Under the pieces are notes generated by a model. The model had not been told where the DNA came from. It ran no database searches and worked only from the letters and a program-made list of their open reading frames with translations. 11,064 nucleotides of DNA from VGXO01 sp964614695 (GTDB taxonomy: Bacteria > Planctomycetota > Phycisphaerae > Phycisphaerales > SM1A02): contig CAZTMB010000097.1 in the NCBI GenBank assembly GCA_964614695.1, positions 1 to 11,064 of the forward strand, given 5' to 3'. Positions 4,854-11,064 of the stretch are shown in pieces (positions within the stretch are counted from its first letter, which is position 1; each line of letters opens with the position of its first letter). The position numbers and the translations under genes were made by a program.

Positions 4854-7802
4854 GTGGCAGATTCGACGGAACGAACCGAGGGCGTCGATGTCGGCACGGC
4901 TTCGCCGGGGGTCGGTGATGTCGCCTCGACCACCGGCTTGCAAGCCGCGTCGCCTGACGCCGATCGAAGGTGCTTTCTCGGGTGGACGCGAGCGGTTCCC
5001 GAGAGCGCCGCGGACTGGTTCATCGAACAGCACGCCGAGGACGTGGGCGAGATCGACGCCTCGAACGAGGTGTGGGTCTTCCCCGGCGCTCGCGTCGGTC
5101 GCGAGTTCCTGCGGCGCCTTCACGATCGCACAGAGTCGTCGGGGCGGCCGCTGATTCCTCCGATGGTGATCACGCCCGGTCGTCTTGGCGAGGTCGTGTC
5201 GGACCGGAGCGGAGCGCTGCCGTCGGCGACGGACCTGGAAGTGCGCTCGGCCTGGGCGACGGAACTCACGGCCGCGACCGAGTCGTTGCGGGCGTCCCTG
5301 CTCGGCTCGTCGCGGACGCCGAAGCCCGACGAGGCGTGGGCCATGGCATCGCGCTTCGCCAAGGCGATCGCGGAACTTCGCGGCGAGGGACTCGAGCCGG
5401 CGCAGATCCTCGAGGCGGTCTCGGAGGCGGAGGCTCCACGATGGGCGGCGATCGTCGAACTCGATCGGAAGGTCGCGGCTCGTCTCGAATCGTGCGGATT
5501 GAGCGACCCCGACATGGCGCGTCGCGCCGCGGCCGAGCAGGGTCCGATTCGTCCGCTGCGCGTGGTGACCGCAGGCGTCCTCGAGTGGAGCGGATGGCAA
5601 CGCACGATCCTCAGACGGGTCGATGCGACGGTGCTGGTCGCGGCACTGGAGTCCTGCCGCGATGACTTCGATTCTTGCGGCGCGGTCGTTGCGGATCGCT
5701 GGATCGGCCGAGCCTCCCCGATTCCGGAGTCGCGCGTCATGCCGGTTGCGTCCTTCGAGGATGCGGCGGCGGCGATGCTCGAGGCGATCGATCGGTGGAG
5801 CCCCGGTCGCTCGGCCGCGTCGATCACGGTGGGTCTGGCCGATCCGTCGTTGGCCGACGGCGCGGCTCGCGCCGCGCGGTCCGCCGGACTCTCGCTGCAT
5901 GTCGCCGAGGGCGAACCGATCGCCGCGTCCGCGCCGGGGCGATCGATCGACGCCTTGGCTTCGCTCTTGCGCGAGCCGACGGCTTCCCAAGGCGCGGCGT
6001 TCCTTCGCCATCCGCACGTTGCCGCATGGGCGGCTCGATCGGCCCGCCTGTCGCGCGATCTTCGCGACGCGCTTCCCTCGGCGATCGCGACGCTCCTCGA
6101 GGAGAGGCTTCCGCGATCGTTCGCCGATCTGGTCGCCGCCTCGGCGATGCCGATCGACCGAGCCCGGTTCGGATCGGTGAAGGCGGAGGACCGCGAGCGC
6201 GAGCGAGAAGCGCTGCACCAGGCGTTGGTCCACGTCGAGACGCTGGTCGCCGAATGGACGAGACGGCGCGATCGCGGAGCCTCGTGGGCGGAGCGACTCG
6301 CGACCTGGCTTGCCGACGTGGGCGAGGCGATCACCGCCGACATCGCCCAGGACGATGCGAGCGGCGAGTTGCGGCGGCGCCTCATCGACGATCACCGCGG
6401 CGTCGGTGAGATCCTGCGCGAGTTCGCGAGCGTTCCATCGGCACTCGAAGTCGAGATCGAAGGCGAGGTCTGGCTCGCGAGGGTCTTCGAGCGTCTCGAC
6501 GAAGCCCGCGAAGCACCGCCGTCGGAGCCTCGCGCCATCGAGGCGCTTGGCTGGCTCGAACTCGCGGCGGATCCGGCGCCATGCCTGGTGGTCGTCGGCA
6601 TGCACGACGAGGCGACGCCGGGCGCGGCCTCGATCGATCCGCTGCTCCCCGAGCGTCTTCGAGATCGCCTTGGTCTCGGCTCGGCGCGTCGTCGCGAGGC
6701 CCGCGATGCGGCGATCCTCTCGACGCTTGCCGGCCGTTGCGAGGAGATCGAGGTGATCGTGCCGCTCAAGGACGCGGAGGGCAAGGCGCTCCTTCCGAGC
6801 CGGCTGCTGCTGCATGGCGAGGGAGTCACGCCGGCGGATCGCGTGTTGCGGTTCACCACGCCTGTCGCGGTGACGAGCCGCACCACGGCCGCCGCTTCGT
6901 CCGGATTCCGTGTGCCGTCGCCGGACCCTGAGCGCTCGCTGCCTGCGAAGCTCTCGGTGACGGCGCTTCGGCTGTATCTGGCCGATCCGCGACGATTCGA
7001 TCTGCGATACGTCGAGCGGCTCGAGGAGGTGGGTGAAGCCTCCGGCGAACTCGATCCACTTCGCTTCGGCACCTTGGCCCACGCGGTGCTCGAGCGATTC
7101 GGCGCCGATCCCGCGACGCGCGGCGAGTTCGACGCGTTGCGGCTTCGCGATCGGCTCGACGCGATTCTCGACGAGGTGGCCTCCGAGGCGCTCGGACGCA
7201 GCCCTCGCGCCTCGATCCTCGTGCAACTCCGCAATCTGCGGCGTCGCCTTCATCGGTTCGCCGAGGCTGAAGCGGCGTCGCGGGAGGAGGGCTGGGAGAC
7301 TCGGCAGGTCGAACTCTGGCTCGATGCCTCGCTCGATCTCGGACCGACCGAGGCGCCGCAGCCCTTCTCGGGGCGCATCGATCGCGTCGATCGCCACCGC
7401 GCGACGGGCAAGTTTCGGGTGCTCGACTACAAGACCGGCGACGAGCCGGCCGACCCGGAGCGAAGCCACTGCGTCGGCAAGGGCGATCGCCGGCGGTGGA
7501 TCGATCTGCAGTTGCCGATCTATCGCCATCTCCTCGCCGAGCAACTGGGCGTGCCGGAAACCTCGATCGAGGTCGGCTACGTGCGACTGGCCCGTTCGAG
7601 CAGTGCGCCGGTCTTCCGGACGATCGAGCATTGGAGCGACGAGTTCTTCGCGGAGGCGATCGAGAAGGCCCGCGAAGTGGTGCGGGCGATCCGCGCGCGT
7701 CGGTTCCCGCAGGCCGAGCCGCCGGCGCATCCGGACGCGTTCTCGAACCTGCTGCACGAGCCGGTGATCGCGATCGAGGCCGATGGAGCGCGTGAAGCAT
7801 GA
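4854..7802 (+). CDS. addB: AddB-like subunit of a double-strand-break helicase-nuclease, PD-(D/E)XK nuclease domain
   Basis: The 982-residue protein should be the AddB partner of the gene downstream, processing DNA ends for RecA-mediated repair in the cytoplasm. The C-terminal third is a RecB-family nuclease. It starts with LSVTALRLYLADPRRF (700-715), then FGTLAHAVLERF with the catalytic-site H743, then FSGRIDRVD (D843), then VLDYKTGD (D858, K860), then DLQLPIYRHL (Q886, Y890), the full PD-(D/E)XK set. The N-terminal part is helicase-like but lacks a Walker A: the expected site reads VWVFPGARVGREFL (73-86). The cysteine that begins the iron-sulfur cluster of Bacillus AddB is replaced by D711, and no cysteine cluster occurs at the C-terminus. 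The GTG start is the first usable start, with no Shine-Dalgarno sequence but a -10-like element 6 nt before. About the first 37 residues are low in conservation features. The stop overlaps the next gene's ATG. It could also be named a generic PD-(D/E)XK family protein. Confidence 0.87.
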   Translation: MADSTERTEGVDVGTASPGVGDVASTTGLQAASPDADRRCFLGWTRAVPESAADWFIEQHAEDVGEIDASNEVWVFPGARVGREFLRRLHDRTESSGRPLIPPMVITPGRLGEVVSDRSGALPSATDLEVRSAWATELTAATESLRASLLGSSRTPKPDEAWAMASRFAKAIAELRGEGLEPAQILEAVSEAEAPRWAAIVELDRKVAARLESCGLSDPDMARRAAAEQGPIRPLRVVTAGVLEWSGWQRTILRRVDATVLVAALESCRDDFDSCGAVVADRWIGRASPIPESRVMPVASFEDAAAAMLEAIDRWSPGRSAASITVGLADPSLADGAARAARSAGLSLHVAEGEPIAASAPGRSIDALASLLREPTASQGAAFLRHPHVAAWAARSARLSRDLRDALPSAIATLLEERLPRSFADLVAASAMPIDRARFGSVKAEDREREREALHQALVHVETLVAEWTRRRDRGASWAERLATWLADVGEAITADIAQDDASGELRRRLIDDHRGVGEILREFASVPSALEVEIEGEVWLARVFERLDEAREAPPSEPRAIEALGWLELAADPAPCLVVVGMHDEATPGAASIDPLLPERLRDRLGLGSARRREARDAAILSTLAGRCEEIEVIVPLKDAEGKALLPSRLLLHGEGVTPADRVLRFTTPVAVTSRTTAAASSGFRVPSPDPERSLPAKLSVTALRLYLADPRRFDLRYVERLEEVGEASGELDPLRFGTLAHAVLERFGADPATRGEFDALRLRDRLDAILDEVASEALGRSPRASILVQLRNLRRRLHRFAEAEAASREEGWETRQVELWLDASLDLGPTEAPQPFSGRIDRVDRHRATGKFRVLDYKTGDEPADPERSHCVGKGDRRRWIDLQLPIYRHLLAEQLGVPETSIEVGYVRLARSSSAPVFRTIEHWSDEFFAEAIEKAREVVRAIRARRFPQAEPPAHPDAFSNLLHEPVIAIEADGAREA
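7785..7788 (+). promoter_or_regulatory. Ribosome binding site of addA inside the end of addB
   Basis: GGAG lies 10 nt before the addA ATG at 7799, within the addB coding sequence. With the ATGA start/stop overlap it suggests reinitiation or coupled translation of the two subunits. Confidence 0.45.
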
Positions 7803-10800
7803 CCTCCACGCTTCGCCATCGCCGCATCCTCGCCTCGGCGGGCACGGGCAAGACGTGGCAGTTGTCCACGCAGTACCTCGGCATCCTGCTCGCCGCCGAC
7901 GAGCCGCGGCCCGAGACGATCCTCGCCTCGACCTTCACGCGGGCCGCGGCCGGCGAGATCCGCGCTCGCGTCCTGCAGCGGCTCGCGATCGCCTCGCGCG
8001 ACGACGAGGCCGGCGAGCGCGAACGGAAGTCCCTGCGCGACGCGATCGGGCTTGATGCCTCGCGGGTGTCGCCCGCGCGTTGCCTGACGCTTCTGAGATC
8101 GCTTCTCCTCCGGCTCGATCGCCTGCAGGTCCGGACTCTCGACAGCTTCTTCTTCGGGATCGCGTCCGGAAGCGCGTCGGAACTGGGGTTGCCCGTTCCG
8201 CTCGACGCGCTCGATGAACATGGCACGGCTCGGCTCGAACTCGAGGCGGTCGATGCGGCGATCGCCTCGCTCGCCGAGACCGGGCCGGAGCCGCTGCTCG
8301 CGACGCTCGATGCCCTCACCGAGGGGCATCCCGGGCGTGGCGTCGAGTCGATGGTGCGAAGCGCGTCGACGGCGTTGGCCGCGTTGGCCGAGGAGGCGCC
8401 GGAGTCGTCGTGGTCGTGGGTGCTTCCGGAGCCGCCGCCCGAAGTCGACCACGACTCCCTGATCGAGCGGCTCGAAGCGCTCGCGGTCGAAGCCGAGCCA
8501 AGCAAGGAGCTCGGCGGCAAGCGGGTCGCCAACGCGATCCGGAAGACCATCGAGCATCTCGGGGCGATCCGCGAGGCGACGAACGCCGGCGAGGGCGTCT
8601 CGCTCGGGCACTGGGTGACGGCACTCGGCAAGGGAATCTGCAAGCCCATCGCGCTCGACGACGGGATCTACTACAACCAGCCGCTGCACTCGCGGATCCA
8701 GGAGGCGGTGAAGCCGGCGATCCGGCGATTCAAATGGGAGATCGAACGGATCGCCCTCAGGCGCACCGAGGCGTCCGCGCGTCTCGCGCGCATGGTCGCC
8801 GTCGAGCGCGAGCGGCTGCTCGCGGCGCGGGGCGAAGTCACCTACGACCGGGTGACTCGCGCCGTCGGGACGCACCTCGCGGCGCATCCCTACTCCGAGC
8901 TGCTCGAACGGATCGACGCGAAGGTCGAGCACCTGCTCCTCGACGAGTTCCAGGACACGAGTCGCAGCCAGTGGGAGGCGCTTCGGCCGCTCGCGTCGGA
9001 GATCGCCGCGTGCGGCGACGGCTCGCGCAGCTTCTTCGCCGTCGGCGATCTCAAGCAGTCGATCTACGGCTGGCGGGGCGGGGATCCCGAGATCCTCGAG
9101 CATCTCGGCGATCGCTTCGAAGCGGGTCCGGGAGGCGTCGAGTTCAAGCCCGAGTCGCTGGTCGAGTCACGTCGCTCCACGCCGGCGGTGCTGGCCGCGG
9201 TCAACGCCGTCTTCACGGGGATCGCCTCGAACGACGTGGCGAATCGAGCGTCGGCTCGGGCCGCGGCATGGTGGAAGTCGGTCTTCGCGACGCATCGTGC
9301 GCACGCCGATCGGCTCGGGGTCGCCGAACTGCATCTCGTGAAGCGTGACGCCGCCGAGAGATCCGAAGCCGAGGGAGAGGACGCGGAGGAGGCGTCGGAG
9401 GGGGGCGGCTCGGTGCTCGCCGCGTCGAAGTTGCGTGCGGTGCGTGAGCTGGTGCGGACGCTCACGGCACGGTTCCCGGAGCGCCGCATCGGCATCGTGG
9501 TGCGCCGCAATCGCGCGGTGGCCCAGCTGCTCGCCGGGCTTCGGGCGGATGGAGTCGAGGCGGTCGGCGTGGGCGGTGGATCGCTGCGGGACTCCGCGGC
9601 GGTGAACGCGGTGCTCGAGTGGTTGCGATTCCTCGAGCAGCCCGACCACACGATCGCGGCGTTCCACGTGGGTGCGAGCCCGCTCGGTGCGGTGGTCGGG
9701 CTCGACCGGGGAAGCGATCGAGCGACGCGACATCGCGTGGCCGGCGAGTGGCGGCAGCGGATCGCAGTGCTCGGATTCGCCCCGCTGCTCGAGTCGATCG
9801 GCGCAACGCTGTCGCCGCACCTGAGCGGGAGCGATCTGCGCCGATGGAAGCGGCTGCTCGACGAGGCGGCCCGTCGCGATCGGAAGGGCTGGGTGCGTCC
9901 GCTCGAGTTCATGCAAGCCGCCGAGGCGATCCGCGTGGGGGAGGAGTCGAGTTCGGCGGTCACCGTCCTCAACATCCATCAGGCCAAGGGGCTCGAGTTC
10001 GAGTCGGTGATCTGCCCGGATCTCGAGTTCACGCTGAAGCCCCGAGCGGATGTGCTCGTCGCACGTGGCGAGGATGGCGGGATCCGCCGCATCGTGCGGC
10101 GGGTTCAGGGACTCGAGTACGTCGAGGCGCTCGCGAAGGTGCGAGACGAGACCGACGCCATGCAGGTGCGCGAGACGCTCTGCTGTCTCTACGTCGCCCT
10201 GACGCGGGCACGGGATCGGCTCTTCATGCTCGTCGATGCGCCCAAGGAGAACGAGAAGACGATCCCCGCGACGGCGGCGGGCCTGATTCGCGCGGCGCTC
10301 GCGCCCGACGCGACCGAGCCGGGCGTGGTGTGGCGAAGCGGCGAGGAGTCGTGGCGAGATCGCGCGGCGACGGGCGATGGGCAGGCTGCGGCGGAGTCGG
10401 GCGTTGGCTCGACGGAGATCACGAGCGCCGCCGCACCAGAGGCGCCTCGACCGTTTGCGTTCGCCTTTGCCGACGGCGGCAGGGCTCGGACGCGTCGCGC
10501 TGCGCCGCCCTCCTCGCACGAGAGCGCCTCGCTCCCGCAGACGATGGCGCTCGGCGACTCCGAGGCCGCCGATCGCGGCACCGCGATCCACGCCCTCTTC
10601 GAGACGATCGGCTTCCTCGAGGACGGCGTGCCGGACGACAGCGAACTCGATCGGGCGATTCGACGGGCGCTGCCGCGTCGCGAAGCCGCCTGGCGAGCGG
10701 AGCGCCTCGCGGAGTTCCGCACCATGCTCGCGAAGCCGGCGATCGCGGCGTGTCTCTCACGCCCCTCGGACGGACCGGCTCGGGTGTGGCGAGAGCGGCG

Positions 10801-11064
10801 ATTCGTCGCCGTCGACGGCGGCGCGGTCCGGCAGGGGATCATCGATCGGCTCGTCGCGGTGGGGGAACCGGGCGCGTGGCGCCACGCGGAGATCCTCGAC
10901 TTCAAGACCGACGCCTTCGATGGCAGCACGCCTTCCGAGGAGGCCCTCGCGGCCAAGGTCGAGTTCTATCGCGGGCAGCTCCTCAGCTATCGCGCCGAGA
11001 TCGCGAGGCAGTTCCGGCTTCCGGCGGAAGCCGTGTCGCTGAAGCTGGCCTTCGTCGGACCGGG
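7799..11064 (+). CDS. addA: AddA/RecB-like UvrD-family (SF1A) helicase with C-terminal PD-(D/E)XK nuclease; C-terminus cut by window edge
   Basis: The frame is open from the ATG at 7799 to the window edge (1,088 codons, no stop). All helicase motifs are visible: ASAGTGKT Walker A (residues 12-19), STFTRAAAGEIRARV motif Ia, LLLDEFQDTS motif II (D382, E383), GDLKQSIYGWRGGDP motif III (416 onward), the SRRSTPAVLAAVN region, VTVLNIHQAKGLEFE motif V (721-735) and CLYVALTRARDRL motif VI (796 onward). The nuclease follows: RGTAIHALFE (H931), GIIDRL (D1016), ILDFKTD (D1034, K1036) and QLLSY (Q1060, Y1064), so the PD-(D/E)XK centre is complete. The protein is the ATP-driven motor that unwinds broken ends, with AddB as partner. 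The usual Q motif is absent, because the protein starts only 14 residues before the GTGKT. The start overlaps the addB stop as ATGA. A RecB-like name would be equally fair, but an AddB-type neighbour and no RecC or RecD favour AddA. Confidence 0.94.
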   Translation, partial: MTSTLRHRRILASAGTGKTWQLSTQYLGILLAADEPRPETILASTFTRAAAGEIRARVLQRLAIASRDDEAGERERKSLRDAIGLDASRVSPARCLTLLRSLLLRLDRLQVRTLDSFFFGIASGSASELGLPVPLDALDEHGTARLELEAVDAAIASLAETGPEPLLATLDALTEGHPGRGVESMVRSASTALAALAEEAPESSWSWVLPEPPPEVDHDSLIERLEALAVEAEPSKELGGKRVANAIRKTIEHLGAIREATNAGEGVSLGHWVTALGKGICKPIALDDGIYYNQPLHSRIQEAVKPAIRRFKWEIERIALRRTEASARLARMVAVERERLLAARGEVTYDRVTRAVGTHLAAHPYSELLERIDAKVEHLLLDEFQDTSRSQWEALRPLASEIAACGDGSRSFFAVGDLKQSIYGWRGGDPEILEHLGDRFEAGPGGVEFKPESLVESRRSTPAVLAAVNAVFTGIASNDVANRASARAAAWWKSVFATHRAHADRLGVAELHLVKRDAAERSEAEGEDAEEASEGGGSVLAASKLRAVRELVRTLTARFPERRIGIVVRRNRAVAQLLAGLRADGVEAVGVGGGSLRDSAAVNAVLEWLRFLEQPDHTIAAFHVGASPLGAVVGLDRGSDRATRHRVAGEWRQRIAVLGFAPLLESIGATLSPHLSGSDLRRWKRLLDEAARRDRKGWVRPLEFMQAAEAIRVGEESSSAVTVLNIHQAKGLEFESVICPDLEFTLKPRADVLVARGEDGGIRRIVRRVQGLEYVEALAKVRDETDAMQVRETLCCLYVALTRARDRLFMLVDAPKENEKTIPATAAGLIRAALAPDATEPGVVWRSGEESWRDRAATGDGQAAAESGVGSTEITSAAAPEAPRPFAFAFADGGRARTRRAAPPSSHESASLPQTMALGDSEAADRGTAIHALFETIGFLEDGVPDDSELDRAIRRALPRREAAWRAERLAEFRTMLAKPAIAACLSRPSDGPARVWRERRFVAVDGGAVRQGIIDRLVAVGEPGAWRHAEILDFKTDAFDGSTPSEEALAAKVEFYRGQLLSYRAEIARQFRLPAEAVSLKLAFVGP

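Noticed and set aside
4503..7757. A 1,084-codon open frame on the minus strand opposite addB
   Set aside because: It mirrors the codon structure of addB in GC-rich DNA, where stop codons are rare antisense. Its translation is arginine-rich, low in complexity and shows no recognisable domain, whereas the plus strand has a full nuclease motif set.
6853..10591. Long minus-strand open frames opposite the end of addB and opposite addA (6853-8649, 7577-9103, 9167-10591)
   Set aside because: All are antisense shadows of addB and addA with Arg/Ser/Pro-rich translations and no motifs.
1..11064. Mobile element, CRISPR array, defence island or tRNA/rRNA
   Set aside because: I found no transposase or integrase motif, no spaced direct repeats of CRISPR type, no terminal repeats and no tRNA-like cloverleaf. 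The helicase-nuclease pair is a recognisable AddAB and not an anti-phage system.
7799..11064. AddA as a possible anti-phage UvrD-like helicase (for example Gabija GajB-like)
   Set aside because: The C-terminal PD-(D/E)XK domain, the size above 1,088 residues and the translationally coupled AddB-like partner fit AddA. GajB-type helicases are much shorter and pair with an OLD-family nuclease.

Overview
This window is dense, high-GC (by eye about 70 %) bacterial DNA with six genes, two of them cut by the window ends. I place it in the Planctomycetota, most likely a Phycisphaerae-type lineage. The main reason is that the first gene is a secreted RCC1-repeat protein ending in a dockerin-like Asp-Leu-Asn-Gly-Asp-Gly module, a C-terminal ending that is very common in that group. 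The AddA/AddB pair also has the divergent architecture I associate with planctomycetes. The lineage is an inference from protein style, not from a marker-gene search.

Layout: (1) 1-2135, minus strand: a secreted protein with 13 complete degenerate RCC1 repeats, a half repeat at each end and a dockerin-like module; its C-terminus runs off the left edge. (2) 2136-2333: divergent promoter region. (3) 2334-4753, plus strand: atpG (ATP synthase gamma subunit), a TVP38/TMEM64 (VTT-domain) membrane protein, and a small membrane-anchored protein of unknown function whose layout recalls YpmS/DUF2140. No other ATP synthase gene is adjacent to atpG in the window. (4) 4754-4853: intergenic stretch with a perfect 9-bp inverted repeat and a likely promoter. 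(5) 4854-11064, plus strand: an addB-like nuclease gene overlapping by ATGA an addA-like helicase-nuclease gene, which runs off the right edge.

How the genes work together: AddA (motor plus nuclease) and AddB (nuclease, with no recognisable Walker A) should form a two-subunit enzyme that resects double-strand breaks for RecA-dependent repair; their start/stop overlap suggests coupled translation. AtpG is the rotor shaft of F1Fo ATP synthase and must assemble with subunits encoded elsewhere. The VTT protein and its small neighbour are probably co-transcribed envelope proteins, with no evident link to ATP synthase. The RCC1 protein is exported and stands apart.

I see no mobile element, CRISPR array, tRNA, rRNA or phage gene, and no convincing new defence system. 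The most useful second looks are the predicted double seven-bladed propeller, the isolated atpG, the reduced AddB/AddA subunits, and a promoter geometry shared by atpG and addB that predicts leaderless transcripts.
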